DNA of 64,000 nt from Cypionkella sp. (GCF_030652235.1 NZ_JAUSBA010000044.1:58494-122493), one strand, 5' to 3'; numbered from the stretch's first letter, positions 54,083-63,862 are shown. A program made the numbers and translations. Notes: generated from the letters alone by a model not told the origin.

Positions 54083-54490
54083 TCAGGCCACAGATAGCGC
54101 CGATCGCACATCATTGCGGGCAAAACCCTTTCAGAAATACAGCAACGGGCAGTCGCGTTCCGGCGCGACTTCATAAGCAAAGCAAAGCAATTGCAAGAGC
54201 TCAGCCCTGCCGGATAATCCCTCTTGCCGCATTGCGCATAGCTCGGTTCAATTCGGCGGGCCGCCGCCGCACTGACCAAGACGATCTCAAAGCCCAGACC
54301 CTCGATCAGCCGCGTCATTTCCGGCCCAATCGCGCCGCGCGGCGACAATCAGCCCCTCCGTGACCGTCGCGGCGGATATCAACAGATCGCCGGATTATTT
54401 CAGCCCGCCATGCAAACCTTGGCCTGCGGCCTCAATCTCCACGACTATTTTCACAAAGCTGAACGCAAGCACGTCGTCCAAACGCCCTAT
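54083..54490 (-). pseudogene. Decayed vapC (PIN-domain toxin) gene
   Basis: Pieces of a VapC-type PIN toxin can be read in order but in different frames: near 54330-54390 LISAATVTEGLIVAARR, near 54200-54320 RLIEGLGFEIVLVSAAAA, and near 54083-54185 CFAYEVAPERDCPLLYF, a stop, then KGFARNDVRSALSVA and a final TGA. The order and spacing fit one full-length VapC (about 130 codons) with at least three frameshifts and stops. The 5' end (about 54400-54490) is weaker. No antitoxin gene is left. This occupies most of the gap between cutC and the glycerate kinase gene. Confidence 0.7.
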
Positions 54491-54542
54491 TTCTTAACAA
54501 ATCCTTAAATCAAACACCTTATCTCATTGATTATAAACACAT

Positions 54543-54565
54543 AAAAAATGTCCCGAGTTGGGACC
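54543..54565 (-). terminator. Intrinsic terminator of the glycerate kinase operon
   Basis: GTCCC-GAGTT-GGGAC (54550-54564) followed on the minus strand by ATTTTTTATG, right after the kinase stop at 54572. The same 15-nt hairpin occurs at 62817-62831. Confidence 0.8.
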
Positions 54566-54571
54566 ATCCCC

Positions 54572-55822
54572 TCACCGGATCAAGATCGCCCGAAAATCAT
54601 TCACATTGGTCCCGGTCGGCCCCGGCGCATACAGATCCCCCAAAGCCTCAAAGGCCGCATAGGCATCATTCCCCGCAAGCAGCGCCGCAGGGTCCAGCCC
54701 CAGCCCCCGCAGTCGGGCCATCGAGGCCCCATCCGCGAAGGCCCCGGCATTGTCTTCCGAGCCGTCGATCCCATCCGTATCCGCCGCCAAGGCCGCAAAA
54801 CCCACCCCCTCCGCCGCCAAAGCCAAAGCCAGCAAAAACTCCGAGTTCCGCCCGCCCCGCCCTTTGCCTCGCAAAGTCACCGTGGTCTCGCCGCCCGACA
54901 AAATCACCACAGGCCGCTGAAATGGCCGGTCCCGGCTGGCCACCTCGCGCGCAATCGCGGCATGAACCCGGCCTACATCCCGCGCCTCGCCCTCAATCGC
55001 GTCCGACAAGATCACCGCAGGCACGCTCGACCGCGCCGCCGCCGCCTCCAGACTGATCCGCGCCGAGGCGATCACCCGCACCTCATGCTCCGCGAAGACC
55101 GGGTCGGCAGGGTCAGGTGCGCGCCCGTCTTCCCCCGCCAACCAAGCCGCCACCCTCGCAGGCAGTTCAATTCGCCAAGCTGCAACCATTGCCCGCGCGT
55201 CCTCACGCGAAACCCGGTCCGGCACCGTCGGCCCGGAGGCCACCTGTGCTGGATCATCCCCCGGCACGTCCGACACCACCAAGGAAATCACCCGCGCCGG
55301 ATAACTCGCCGCCGCCAACCGCCCGCCCTTGATGCCCGACACCTGCTTTCTGATCGCGTTCATCACCGAAATCGGCGCGCCCGAGGCCAGCAAAGCCCGG
55401 TTCAGCCCGGCCTCATCCTCCAGCGTCAAATCCCCCGGCGGGCAGGGCAGCAAAGCCGAGCCGCCACCGCAGATCAAAGCCACCACCAGATCATCCGCCG
55501 AAAGTCCCCGCACCGCCTCAAACAGCGCCGCCGAGGCTACCAATCCCGCCTGATCCGGCACAGGATGCGCTGATTCCAGCACTTCTATCCGCTTGGTGGC
55601 ACAGCCATAGCCGTAGCGGGTCACCACCACGCCCTCGAGCGGCCCGTCCCACAATGCCTCAAACGCCGCCGCCAGTTGTGCCGCCCCTTTGCCCGCCCCG
55701 ATCACCACGACACGACCCTTTGGACGGGCAGGCAGATGGGCGCGCAGGGCCTGAGTGGGGTCAGCGGCGCGGACGGCGGTGCTGAACAACCGGGTCAGAA
55801 AGGCGCGATCTTCGGGATTCAT
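54572..55822 (-). CDS. Glycerate 2-kinase (GckA/TtuD, MOFRL family)
   Basis: A 416-residue two-domain protein: DUF4147 N-terminal part ([37 protein letters not shown]) and MOFRL C-terminal part ([34 protein letters not shown]). It phosphorylates glycerate to 2-phosphoglycerate. It overlaps the Dabb gene upstream as ATGA. Confidence 0.9.
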   Translation of the reverse strand: MNPEDRAFLTRLFSTAVRAADPTQALRAHLPARPKGRVVVIGAGKGAAQLAAAFEALWDGPLEGVVVTRYGYGCATKRIEVLESAHPVPDQAGLVASAALFEAVRGLSADDLVVALICGGGSALLPCPPGDLTLEDEAGLNRALLASGAPISVMNAIRKQVSGIKGGRLAAASYPARVISLVVSDVPGDDPAQVASGPTVPDRVSREDARAMVAAWRIELPARVAAWLAGEDGRAPDPADPVFAEHEVRVIASARISLEAAAARSSVPAVILSDAIEGEARDVGRVHAAIAREVASRDRPFQRPVVILSGGETTVTLRGKGRGGRNSEFLLALALAAEGVGFAALAADTDGIDGSEDNAGAFADGASMARLRGLGLDPAALLAGNDAYAAFEALGDLYAPGPTGTNVNDFRAILIR

Positions 55823-56130
55823 GGCACCGCGACGTCAAACACGAACACCCCCTCCGCGCCGCCTTCTGTGGCAGCCACGATCTTCGCCCCGATGGCCTGA
55901 TGGGCGGGGTGAACCAGATAGGCGTCGCGCACCGCCGTGTCACGAAAATCGAACCAGAATACATCATCAAACCCACGCGACAGCGGCTCAACGGTGACGT
56001 TTCGCGAAGCGTGGAATGACAGGATACCATCTATCTGCGATTTCAACCCGGCCAGCGCCGCATAGAGATCATCTTTGGTTTGCTGAGATGTGCCAGCCGG
56101 AAAGCGCAGCGCGACGATATGGCGGATCAT
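55819..56130 (-). CDS. Dabb (stress-responsive A/B barrel) family protein
   Basis: A 103-residue Dabb protein: [17 protein letters not shown], then [20 protein letters not shown] and [12 protein letters not shown]. The family forms small alpha-beta barrels; function is mostly unknown. The ATG at 56130 starts at the family N-terminus. It is translationally coupled to the glycerate kinase gene. Confidence 0.85.
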   Translation of the reverse strand: MIRHIVALRFPAGTSQQTKDDLYAALAGLKSQIDGILSFHASRNVTVEPLSRGFDDVFWFDFRDTAVRDAYLVHPAHQAIGAKIVAATEGGAEGVFVFDVAVP

Positions 56131-56253
56131 GTTTGGCCTTTTAAGTAGAGGTTGGCGAGTGTTCTTGAACAACAGGCGTTTGGCAGATCATCTGATCGCG
56201 CCTCGGGCTTGCCCGCAAGTGTTTTGGACAGCTTACCGAGCGTTGAATGGAAC

Positions 56254-56281
56254 AGCCCGCCCCTGTGCACAAGGACGGGCT
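56254..56281. terminator. Hairpin after clpB
   Basis: A 12-14-bp stem with two G-U pairs, AGCCCGCCCCTG / AAGGACGGGCT around TGCAC, between the clpB stop (56307) and the Dabb gene promoter. No long T-run follows on the minus strand. The remainder of 56131-56306 shows nothing definite. Confidence 0.5.
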
Positions 56282-56306
56282 ACTTTGGTTTCGCAAAGCG
56301 GGGTGT

Positions 56307-58919
56307 TTAATGCACCACGGCCTGCGCTGGACGCTCTCGCCGAGACGCTGACACCCGGTCACCGATGATCAAGCCATCCGCCCCGGCGCTGACCTTGATC
56401 GTGGCGCCATCCAGCACGTCGCCCGACAGGATCATCTCGGCCAGCGGGTTTTGCAGGTGGTTCTGAATCACCCGTTTCAACGGCCGCGCGCCGAACACCG
56501 GATCGTAGCCTTCATCGGCCAGCCAAGCCTTCGCCTGCGGGTCCAGATCCAGCGTGATCTTGCGACCCACCAGACGGGCCTCAAGTTTGCGCAACTGTAT
56601 TTCCACGATACCCGCCATATCGGCGCGGTTCAGACGATCAAAGATGATCTGCTCGTCCAGACGATTAAGGAATTCCGGGCGGAAATGCTGCCGCACGGCT
56701 TCCATCACCTGCGCCCGCGCGCCCAATTGATCGGCACCTTCCGGCAGTTCCGACAACGCCCGCGCGCCCAAATTGCTGGTCAAGATGATCAGCGTTTGCT
56801 TGAAGCTGACGGTGCGGCCTTGCCCGTCGGTCAGCATGCCATCGTCCAGCACCTGCAACAGCACGTTGAACACATCGGGGTGGGCCTTTTCCACCTCGTC
56901 GAACAGCACCACCTGATAGGGGCGACGACGGACGGCTTCGGTCAACACGCCGCCTTCGTCATAGCCGACATAGCCAGGAGGCGCGCCGATCAGGCGGGAA
57001 ACCGAGTGTTTCTCCATGAATTCGGACATATCAATCCGCACCATCGCCGCGTCGTCGTCGAACAGATATTCGGCGACGGCTTTGGTCAGTTCGGTTTTAC
57101 CCACCCCGGTTGGCCCAAGGAACAGGAAGCTGCCCAAAGGCCGCCCCTCGTCATTCAGCCCTGCGCGGGCACGGCGGACAGCGTTGGCCACGGCGGTGAC
57201 GGCGGCTTGCTGGCCGATCACCCGTTTGCCGAGTTCCTCCTCCATCTTCAGCAGCTTCTCACGCTCGCCTTCCAGCATTTTGGCGACGGGAATCCCGGTC
57301 CAGCGCTCCACCACTTCGGCGATTTGTTCCGGACGGACGGCTTCGGACACCAGAAGATCGCCTTCACGGGCTTCGGCTTCGGCCAGCTTCTTTTCCAGAC
57401 CGGGAATGATGCCGTAGCTGAGTTCACCCGCGCGGCCCAGATTACCATCGCGTTTGACCTGATCCAGCTCGGCGCGGAAGCGGTCGAGTTGCTCTTTCAG
57501 ATCGCGACCGACTTCCAGCTTGTCGCGTTCGTCCTGCCATTTGGCCGTCATCGCATCGGATTGTTCGAGAAGGTTCGACAGTTCCTTTTCCAGCTTTTCA
57601 AGGCGGTCTTTGGAGGCGTTGTCATCTTCCTTCTTCAGAGCCTCGCCTTCGATTTGCAGTTGCAAGATCTGCCGATCCAACTGATCGAGTTCTTCGGGTT
57701 TGCTGTCCACTTCCATCCGCAGACGGGAAGCGGCTTCGTCCATCAGGTCGATGGCCTTGTCGGGCAGGAAGCGATCAGTGATGTAGCGGTGCGACAGCGT
57801 GGCCGCTGCGACCAAAGCCGAGTCGCTGATGCGAACACCGTGGTGCAGTTCGTATTTTTCCTTGATGCCGCGCAAGATCGAAATGGTGTCTTCAACCGTG
57901 GGTTCGCTGACCATGACGGGCTGGAAGCGCCGGGCCAAAGCAGCGTCTTTCTCGACATATTTGCGATATTCATCAAGGGTCGTCGCCCCAACGCAATGCA
58001 ACTCGCCCCGCGCCAGCGCCGGTTTGATCAGATTGGCGGCGTCCATCGCGCCATCGGATTTGCCTGCGCCAACCAGCGTGTGCATCTCATCAATGAACAG
58101 GATGATATCGCCATTCGCGGCGGTGACTTCGTTCAGAACGCCCTTCAAACGCTCCTCAAACTCGCCGCGATATTTTGCGCCTGCGATCAAAGCGCCCATA
58201 TCCAGCGCCATCAGCTTCTTGTTGCGCAGGCTCTCCGGCACGTCGCCATTGACGATTCGCAAGGCTAGACCTTCGGCGATTGCGGTTTTACCGACGCCAG
58301 GTTCGCCGATCAGCACCGGATTGTTCTTCGTGCGGCGCGACAAAACCTGCATGGCACGGCGAATTTCTTCGTCACGGCCAATGATCGGGTCGATTTTGCC
58401 TTGCTCGGCAGCCTCGGTCAGATCGCGGGCGTATTTCTTCAGCGCGTCATAGGTTTCCTCGGCGGAGGCAGAATCCGCCGTACGGCCTTTCCGGATATCA
58501 TTGATCGCAGAGTTCAGTTTTTGCGGGCTGACAGCGCCCGCGTCCAACGCATCCTTGGCGGCGGATTTCACCATACCCAGCGCCATGAGCAGGCGTTCGA
58601 CCGGAACAAACGAATCGCCGGCTTTCTTGGCCAGCTTTTCCGCCTCATCCAGCACTTTCACCAGACCAGGGTCCATGTAGGGCTGCGCATCACCGGACAC
58701 TTTCGGCAGCTTTCCCATCGTCAGTGCGAGTAATTCCATTACGCGCGCAGGTTCCCCGCCAGCGCGGCGGATCAGGTTGCTCGCAAGCCCCTGATCATCG
58801 TCCATAATGGCTTTCAGCAGATGCTCGGGTGCCAGCCGCTGATGGCTTTCCCGCATGGCAATGGTTTGCGCCGCTTGGATGAAACCACGCGACCGCTCCG
58901 TGAATTTCTCTAAATTCAT
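56307..58919 (-). CDS. clpB: ClpB disaggregase
   Basis: An 870-residue Hsp100. The N-domain is at 1-145 ([18 protein letters not shown]), the first AAA+ domain has Walker [16 protein letters not shown] and Walker [16 protein letters not shown], a coiled-coil middle domain covers about 400-525, and the second AAA+ domain has [20 protein letters not shown]. ClpB extracts proteins from aggregates with DnaK. The ATG at 58919 has AAAGGAG; an open frame continuing over 150 codons upstream is not coding. It is monocistronic. Confidence 0.97.
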   Translation of the reverse strand: MNLEKFTERSRGFIQAAQTIAMRESHQRLAPEHLLKAIMDDDQGLASNLIRRAGGEPARVMELLALTMGKLPKVSGDAQPYMDPGLVKVLDEAEKLAKKAGDSFVPVERLLMALGMVKSAAKDALDAGAVSPQKLNSAINDIRKGRTADSASAEETYDALKKYARDLTEAAEQGKIDPIIGRDEEIRRAMQVLSRRTKNNPVLIGEPGVGKTAIAEGLALRIVNGDVPESLRNKKLMALDMGALIAGAKYRGEFEERLKGVLNEVTAANGDIILFIDEMHTLVGAGKSDGAMDAANLIKPALARGELHCVGATTLDEYRKYVEKDAALARRFQPVMVSEPTVEDTISILRGIKEKYELHHGVRISDSALVAAATLSHRYITDRFLPDKAIDLMDEAASRLRMEVDSKPEELDQLDRQILQLQIEGEALKKEDDNASKDRLEKLEKELSNLLEQSDAMTAKWQDERDKLEVGRDLKEQLDRFRAELDQVKRDGNLGRAGELSYGIIPGLEKKLAEAEAREGDLLVSEAVRPEQIAEVVERWTGIPVAKMLEGEREKLLKMEEELGKRVIGQQAAVTAVANAVRRARAGLNDEGRPLGSFLFLGPTGVGKTELTKAVAEYLFDDDAAMVRIDMSEFMEKHSVSRLIGAPPGYVGYDEGGVLTEAVRRRPYQVVLFDEVEKAHPDVFNVLLQVLDDGMLTDGQGRTVSFKQTLIILTSNLGARALSELPEGADQLGARAQVMEAVRQHFRPEFLNRLDEQIIFDRLNRADMAGIVEIQLRKLEARLVGRKITLDLDPQAKAWLADEGYDPVFGARPLKRVIQNHLQNPLAEMILSGDVLDGATIKVSAGADGLIIGDRVSASRRERPAQAVVH

Positions 58920-59003
58920 CGGTAACACTCCTTTTGCTAAGCGCCCCAGCGATGCCCGAATCTTCAGCACATCGGCGGTGGCCTTGTGCGATATTTGGGG
59001 AGA

Positions 59004-59034
59004 CGATGGTCGCTTTGCAATGCTGTAGATCAAG
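59004..59034 (-). promoter_or_regulatory. Possible heat-shock (sigma-32 type) promoter of clpB
   Basis: On the minus strand CTTGAT (59034-59029) is followed about 18 bp later by ACCATCG (59010-59004), a weak match to a sigma-32-like CTTGAA / CCCCAT-T promoter, 85-115 bp before the clpB ATG. The assignment is by position and partial consensus. The remaining spacer to 59217 shows nothing clear. Confidence 0.3.
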
Positions 59035-59217
59035 GACAGCGTGCCAAATTTGTGCAGGGTTGGAGCAGATACCAACAGGAATCCGCCGATTGGGGCGGAT
59101 GGGGTCGGCACGATGCCGCCCGTTCCGGTTCTTACAACCAGAAGTGTGCTGAACGGTCTTGCCCTGCGACCAGTTTGCAGCCCAATCGGAAACCAGAACA
59201 AGAGTAAGGCGGCGCAG

Positions 59218-59619
59218 ATGCAGGATATTTTGCAGGTATTGATCCATAAAGCTCCGGTGCAAGAGTTGAAGCTGCATATCGGCAAAAGTGGCTTGTGTAT
59301 TGGCGATGCAGCAGAGTTGCACCTGCAACCCGATGGCAAGATTGGAATTTTTGCGCAGGCAAAAAGACCACTGCTGGGCATCTTGCCGCGCCGCAGCTTG
59401 CGACATTTGGGCCAGCTTGGGCCAGCAGCAACCGCCGTTATGACCGAGCCCTTGCGGCACAGCGATCATTTGCGCGTCCGAATCGTCGGTTTGACGCCAG
59501 AGCATCTTTCGCCAAGCGGCGCGGCAGAGGTCTATATTTCGGTCTGGAGCAACACCCATCGCAAGATGGGCGTGCGGCCCGCTGCTCCGGTTACGGCGGG
59601 CCGGGTTCAGGGCTTGTAA
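59218..59619 (+). CDS. Hypothetical protein divergent from clpB
   Basis: A 133-residue protein starting MQDILQVLIHKAPVQELKLH. No signal peptide or membrane segment. The middle segment LHLQPDGKIGIFAQAKRPLL and GILPRRSLRHLG faintly recalls the PDGxKIGxxPR pattern of HIRAN domains, but too little to claim. The start at 59218 has an AAGG 8-12 nt upstream; longer frames to 59041 are not supported. The end overlaps the convergent TolB-like gene by 13 nt. The codon choice is like that of its neighbours. Confidence 0.6.
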   Translation: MQDILQVLIHKAPVQELKLHIGKSGLCIGDAAELHLQPDGKIGIFAQAKRPLLGILPRRSLRHLGQLGPAATAVMTEPLRHSDHLRVRIVGLTPEHLSPSGAAEVYISVWSNTHRKMGVRPAAPVTAGRVQGL

Positions 59620-60431
59620 CGCACATAGGCAAAGGCGTGTGAATCCGGTGCCCAGTTCGGCACGTTCATGCTGCCTTGGCCGCCAGTGAACTCCAAAATC
59701 CGGCGACGGTTTTGGCCTTGGGGGTCACTGAGGCAAAGTGCGACAGGCAAGTTTGCCGGGTGACCCAAGGTGCCGGGCGGGTAGGCCAGATACAGCAGAT
59801 GCTGGCCATCCGGCGAGGGATGCGGGAACCAGTTGACGTATTCATCCGCAAACAGCTTGCGCTGCCCCGTGCCATCCGCCGCCATCACCCAGATTTGCGC
59901 GTGGCCGTCACGGTCGCAGTTGTAGTAGATCTGGGAGCCATCGGTCGAAAAGTCCGGCCCGTCGCAATGGCCTTCCCCCATTGTCAACTTCGACTCAACG
60001 CCGCCCAACGTCAGGGTGTAGACGTCGATCACCTTCTTCTCTCCCCGCGCAGCAACATAGGCGAGCACCTTGCTGTCCGGTGACCAGCCATGCCACCAAC
60101 TTGGGGCCTCGGGGGAAATCCTGGTCGGATCGCCCCCCGTGGCAGGCAGCAGATAAATTTGCGAGCCTCGGCCCTCGTGATGAGAGGAAATCACGATCTG
60201 GTTGCCATCTGGGCTGATGCCATGGTCGTTGTTCAGCTTTGCCGCCACGCCCGTTTCCACCGGGACCATTTCGGGGGTCGCAAGGGCCACACGAAACAGC
60301 CGCCCCTCGGCATTGATCAACAGGCTCTTGCCGGAAGGGTCCCAATTCGGCGCCTCGATATGTCGTTCGGTCTCTAGCAGCACCCGAGAGGTTGCACTGG
60401 AAAGATCGTAGATTTCCAGAAAACTACGCAT
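59607..60431 (-). CDS. TolB-like beta-propeller protein, cytoplasmic
   Basis: A 274-residue protein built of PD40/WD40-like repeats: NWDPSGKSLLINAEG, HGISPDGNQIVISSHH, HGWSPDSKVLAYVAARG, DFSTDGSQIYYNCDRDG, HPSPDGQHLLYLAYPPG and NWAPDSHAFAYVRY. It has no signal peptide, unlike true TolB. Such proteins are often sugar or peptide binding. The neighbour at 60514-61287 is on the same strand 82 bp upstream. The start MRSFLEIYDLSS was chosen over one six codons earlier. Confidence 0.78.
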   Translation of the reverse strand: MRSFLEIYDLSSATSRVLLETERHIEAPNWDPSGKSLLINAEGRLFRVALATPEMVPVETGVAAKLNNDHGISPDGNQIVISSHHEGRGSQIYLLPATGGDPTRISPEAPSWWHGWSPDSKVLAYVAARGEKKVIDVYTLTLGGVESKLTMGEGHCDGPDFSTDGSQIYYNCDRDGHAQIWVMAADGTGQRKLFADEYVNWFPHPSPDGQHLLYLAYPPGTLGHPANLPVALCLSDPQGQNRRRILEFTGGQGSMNVPNWAPDSHAFAYVRYKP

Positions 60432-60456
60432 CACAAACCTTTCAAGCAAGGCGTAA

Positions 60457-60475
60457 GGTGGGGTTTCACCCCACC
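60457..60475. repeat. REP-like palindrome
   Basis: GGTGGGG, loop TTTCA, CCCCACC, followed by further GGTGGATTGCACCCAC-like symmetry to about 60513. Similar GTGGGGTTTCACCCCAC palindromes are, from memory, dispersed in Rhodobacteraceae genomes. It lies between two same-strand genes. Confidence 0.4.
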
Positions 60476-60513
60476 GCGTGGATCAACCGGCGGATCGGTG
60501 GATTGCACCCACT

Positions 60514-61287
60514 TTACCCACGTTCCTTAGGTGTCAGCAATTTCTTCGGCCGCAGCGCCTCGGCGGCTTTGAACAGCCCGAAGGTCTGGTTGACGTAATT
60601 CACCACGCCACCAATCTGCTCCAGATACTTTTGCAATTCCGGGGTTTTCTCGGCCTCAATTACCTGCACCGGACGATCCGGCCCTTCGGCTTCAAACTGG
60701 CAATAAAACAAAGGCTCGCCACGCTTCAGGATAATGTCTTTCGCCGGCTCGTGCCATTCAAACGCCCACATCAGCGGGCGCGGCCAGATGTTCATCGGGA
60801 AACGCCCGCCAAAGATCGTGCCGGGCAGCTGTTCGCGGCGGTAATGCGCGAAGGCGGAAAGCTGGGTGATATAGACCAGCTCATCGGCGATAAAGCAGTA
60901 AGGCAGCGACATTTGCACCGTGGGGCGATCTGGGTAGCGCCATTCGGCCTCGGAAACCAGGGTCATCACCTCACCCAGTTTGTTAGCACGGATGGTCGAG
61001 GCTGCCCCGGCCCGGTTGATCAGATGCGGCTTGCCCTTGTCATCGCGGCCAAAACCAAGGTGCATGTCAAACGGGCATTTGATCATGAAATAGCGGCTTT
61101 CCAACTGGATCACCGCCGGGCAACGGCTGGCTGATTTGGCATGGGCCTTATTGGTTTGGCGAAACAGCACCCGCTCGGGCGGATCATACATCACCGCACC
61201 TTTGTCTTGCGTCAGAAACCAGCCGATGGTCACCGGGCCAGATTTTGGGCCTTCTTCGGGGCGATCAAAGGTCAGGTTGATATCCAT
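60514..61287 (-). CDS. Conserved-looking protein of unknown function
   Basis: A 257-residue soluble protein that I do not recognise. No signal peptide or membrane segment is seen. Visible features: TIGWFLTQDKGAVMYDPPER near the N-terminus, CPAVIQLESRYFMIKCPFDM with two cysteines, aromatic-rich FPMNIWPRPLMWAFEWHEPA and KRGEPLFYCQFEAEGPDRPV, then a charged tail ending LTPKERG. The start MDINLTFDRPEEG is the first ATG past the MFS gene end. It could be co-transcribed with the TolB-like gene. An enzyme binding a sugar or nucleotide is possible, but nothing shows it. Confidence 0.7.
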   Translation of the reverse strand: MDINLTFDRPEEGPKSGPVTIGWFLTQDKGAVMYDPPERVLFRQTNKAHAKSASRCPAVIQLESRYFMIKCPFDMHLGFGRDDKGKPHLINRAGAASTIRANKLGEVMTLVSEAEWRYPDRPTVQMSLPYCFIADELVYITQLSAFAHYRREQLPGTIFGGRFPMNIWPRPLMWAFEWHEPAKDIILKRGEPLFYCQFEAEGPDRPVQVIEAEKTPELQKYLEQIGGVVNYVNQTFGLFKAAEALRPKKLLTPKERG

Positions 61288-61334
61288 GCGCGAGCCTTTC
61301 GTTTTCGCCAGATTCGGCGGAAAGCCGTCGGCTG

Positions 61335-62720
61335 TCAATCGGTGGCGCGGACCAGTTGCGACCCGGCCTGCGGTGACAGCTTGGCCAAGATCACCGCTGA
61401 AGATAGCGACAGCAAGGCGATCACGATGAACACGATGGGGAAGTTGCCCAGATCGGTGGCCGAAGTGCCACGCATCCAGCCCGCACCTTCCAGCGTCATC
61501 GCGGCCAAGGTGATGCCGATAGAGCCGGAGAGTTGCTGCAGAACAGCGGTGAAAGAGGTGGCCGAGGATAGGCGTTCCGAGGGCACCTCCGCGTAGGCGA
61601 TAGCATTGACGGATGTGAATTGCAGGGATCGCGACAGGCCGCCGACAAACAGCACCCCCAACATCAGCAGCCACGGGGTTTGCGGGGTAAAGCTGGCGGG
61701 GGCGAGGATGAATACCGAAGAAATCAGCGTGTTGACCATCAGCACCCGACGGAAGCCAAAGCGGCGCAGGATCGGCTGGGCTGCAAATTTTAACACCAGC
61801 GCGCCGATGCCAGAGGCGAAGGTGATCATGCCGGATTGGAATGGGTTTAGCCCGAAACCAAGTTGCAGCATCAGGGGCAGTAGGAATGGCAGGGCTCCAA
61901 CCCCGACGCGGAACAGGGTGCCTGCGGTGACGGAAATGCGGAAGGTGGGAAGGGCCAGCAGGCGCAGGTCGACCATAGGTTCTGCGGTGCGCAGGGCGTG
62001 CCGGACGTAGAGGGCGATCAGGCCGGCACCCGTGGCGGTCAAGCCGAACACGGCCAGCGGGGTGGCGAGGCTGAGGCCCATCAGCGTCGCTCCGGTTAAG
62101 AACCCTGCAAGGCCGGGGCCGAGCAGGAGGAAACCTGCGCTGTCAAAGCGGCGCGGTTCAGGCTCGCGCAGGTCGGGGATGAACAGGGTGGCAAGGATCA
62201 CGCCCAGCACCGCGATCGGGATGTTGATCCAGAAGATCCAGCGCCAGTCCCAGTATGTGGTGATGTAGCCGCCCAAAGGGGGGCCGAGCACCGGGCCCAG
62301 CAGGGCCGGCACGGTCAGCCACGCCAACGCGCCGACGAGGCCAGCGCGGGGGGTGCCGCGCAGCACGATCAGGCGACCGACTGGGGTCATCATCGAGCCG
62401 CCCAAGCCTTGCAGGGCGCGGGCGGCGACGAGTTCGATCAGGTTGGTGGAAAGGGCGCAGGTGATCGAGCCTAGGGCAAACACGACGATTGCCGCGCGGA
62501 ATATTTTACGCGCCCCGAACCGGTCGGCCATCCAGCCCGAGGCGGGGATGAAGACGGCGAGGGCGAGCAGGTAGGTGGTGAGGACCAGCTTCAGATGGAT
62601 CGGATCGGAGTTCAGATTCTTCGCAATCTGAGGCAGGGAGGTGGAGAGGACGGAGCTGTCAATATTCTCCATCAGCAGGGCTGTCGCGACGATCAGTGGG
62701 AGGATGCGCGCGGAGGCCAT
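61335..62720 (-). CDS. MFS drug exporter, DHA2 (14-TMS) type
   Basis: A 461-residue major-facilitator protein with about 13-14 membrane helices. Motif A GWMADRFGARKIFRAAIVVF and motif C-like LGPVLGPPLGGYITTYWDWR are clear, and IFWINIPIAVLGVIL is typical of DHA2/EmrB relatives. It likely exports toxic compounds with a proton gradient. The ATG at 62720 (MASARILPL) is chosen over one 57 nt upstream. Confidence 0.88.
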   Translation of the reverse strand: MASARILPLIVATALLMENIDSSVLSTSLPQIAKNLNSDPIHLKLVLTTYLLALAVFIPASGWMADRFGARKIFRAAIVVFALGSITCALSTNLIELVAARALQGLGGSMMTPVGRLIVLRGTPRAGLVGALAWLTVPALLGPVLGPPLGGYITTYWDWRWIFWINIPIAVLGVILATLFIPDLREPEPRRFDSAGFLLLGPGLAGFLTGATLMGLSLATPLAVFGLTATGAGLIALYVRHALRTAEPMVDLRLLALPTFRISVTAGTLFRVGVGALPFLLPLMLQLGFGLNPFQSGMITFASGIGALVLKFAAQPILRRFGFRRVLMVNTLISSVFILAPASFTPQTPWLLMLGVLFVGGLSRSLQFTSVNAIAYAEVPSERLSSATSFTAVLQQLSGSIGITLAAMTLEGAGWMRGTSATDLGNFPIVFIVIALLSLSSAVILAKLSPQAGSQLVRATD

Positions 62721-62815
62721 GGCGGGACAATCCCCCAAGCTTCGGGCGGGTGCAAGGGCGGTTCGGAGGGGCGGCACGCGGTTGTGAAGGGGGTGGGATT
62801 TGGGGTTTTGGGTAT

Positions 62816-62832
62816 GGTCCCGAGTTGGGACC
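62816..62832. repeat. Second copy of GTCCC-GAGTT-GGGAC hairpin
   Basis: GGTCCCGAGTTGGGACC is identical over 15 nt to the terminator at 54550-54564. Here there is no poly-T on either side, so termination is less certain. Confidence 0.5.
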
Positions 62833-62870
62833 TTGGGTTTATGTTTTGGGATCAGGGGGTTACGAATTTT

Positions 62871-62885
62871 TTAATTAAGGGTTAA
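62871..62885. promoter_or_regulatory. Possible CtrA-type site (TTAA-N7-TTAA)
   Basis: TTAATTAAGGGTTAA matches the CtrA full site, followed by C. It lies 151 bp upstream of the MFS gene and 190 bp upstream of the KAP gene, in an AT-rich patch where chance matches are more likely. Confidence 0.25.
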
Positions 62886-63075
62886 CCAGTTTCCGGGGGT
62901 GGGTTTGGGGAAGCAGTGGCGAAACTGCTTTGTTACCGCGCATGATGTGACAGGCCAACCTGATCATTCGCAGAGCGCAAGAAGAATCTTTCGCGTATTG
63001 AAGCAAGTATGCATAAACAAAATGCGGTGTGGTTCGCCTCCTCGCGCTTAGCCGATAAAATGTTGAAGGTGATGA

Positions 63076-63862
63076 ATGAAACTTTTCCCTCAAGATAGCG
63101 ACGTTGTTCTTTATGAAACGGGGTTCGACGATGATATACTTGAACGTAATTTGATTTCAAAACAGCTATCGGACCTCGTTGATAGTATAGAGAATCCAAT
63201 AGTCCTTGCGCTTGATGACCGATGGGGTTCTGGAAAAACCTACTTTATAAAGAGATGGGTTGCAGCACATAAAAACGAAAATGGCGGTAGCGCTGTCACT
63301 GTCTACTTTGACGCATTCGAAAGCGACTATCTGTCAGATCCTCTTGTCTCTATTATCGCTGCAATAAGCGAGCGCATCCCAAAGAAACAACAAACAACAC
63401 TCAAAAAATGGAAAACGGTTGCCACAAAACTTGCCAAGCCAACATTCGGGATCGCTCTTTCAGTCGCAACTTTTGGCGCTAAAGCAGCATCTTGACGAAA
63501 TCGGTGACGTTCTTGCGGGTGCAGTGAGTTCCGAAGTAAGAGACTCAGCTAAAAACCTATGGACCGTTGAAAAGGAACGCAAAGATGCGGTGAAATCGTT
63601 TAAAGAACTATTGGTTAAACTGACCGAAGATGAAGTTTCGCCAATCGTTATTGTAATTGATGAGTTGGACCGCTGCCGACCAGACTATGCGCTATCGGTT
63701 TTGGAGGTTATCAAGCACTTCTTTGCAGTCCCAAAGGTTCACTTTATACTTGGGATCAATGGCGTTGCCCTCGAAAACAGTGTGAAGGCAAGATATGGCG
63801 CTGAGATGGATGCCGAGAGCTATCTGCGAAAATTTATTAACGTGTCCTTTTCGCTTCCACGG
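63076..63862 (+). pseudogene. KAP-family P-loop NTPase gene, frameshifted and interrupted
   Basis: The first frame (63076-63495) starts MKLFPQDSDVVLYETGFDDD and carries Walker A LDDRWGSGKTYFIKRW (about residue 47-62). It ends in a stop after TFGAKAAS. The protein continues in the +1 frame as HLDEIGDVLAGAVSSEVRDS and includes Walker B IVIVIDELDRCRPDYALSVL, as expected for KAP NTPases such as phage-exclusion PifA. A 1-nt frameshift lies near 63485. Homology ends at about 63862 (FSLPR), where an IS element begins. Low GC and different codon use set it apart from its neighbours, indicating horizontal transfer. Confidence 0.8.

Larger units (their letters stand above)
62721..63075. other. Intergenic region at the island boundary
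   Basis: No convincing gene in these 355 bp. It holds a copy of the GTCCCGAGTTGGGAC hairpin (62817-62831), a TTAA-N7-TTAA site (62871-62885), and a 7-bp hairpin AAGCAGT / ACTGCTT (62911-62930) followed by TGTTA. G-rich sequence on the plus strand gives way to AT-rich sequence from about 62950. Confidence 0.5.

Noticed and set aside
54070..54348. 92-codon minus-strand frame as an intact gene
   Set aside because: Only its middle resembles VapC; the flanking VapC segments are in other frames, so it is part of a pseudogene.
54494..54508. TTAACAAATCCTTAA as a CtrA site
   Set aside because: It matches TTAA-N7-TTAA but lies only before the decayed vapC remnant, with no intact gene to control, in AT-rich spacer sequence.
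56451..58268. 605-codon open frame on the plus strand opposite clpB
   Set aside because: It is an antisense shadow of clpB caused by GC-rich codon bias; it is His/Gln/Phe rich with no domain and no ribosome-binding site.
62875..63093. 72-codon minus-strand frame in the right intergenic region
   Set aside because: No ribosome-binding site, no recognisable domain, overlaps the start of the KAP gene and terminator-like hairpins.
63470..63500. Programmed ribosomal frameshift in the KAP gene
   Set aside because: No slippery heptamer or following structure is visible, and an IS interrupts the gene downstream; decay is simpler.
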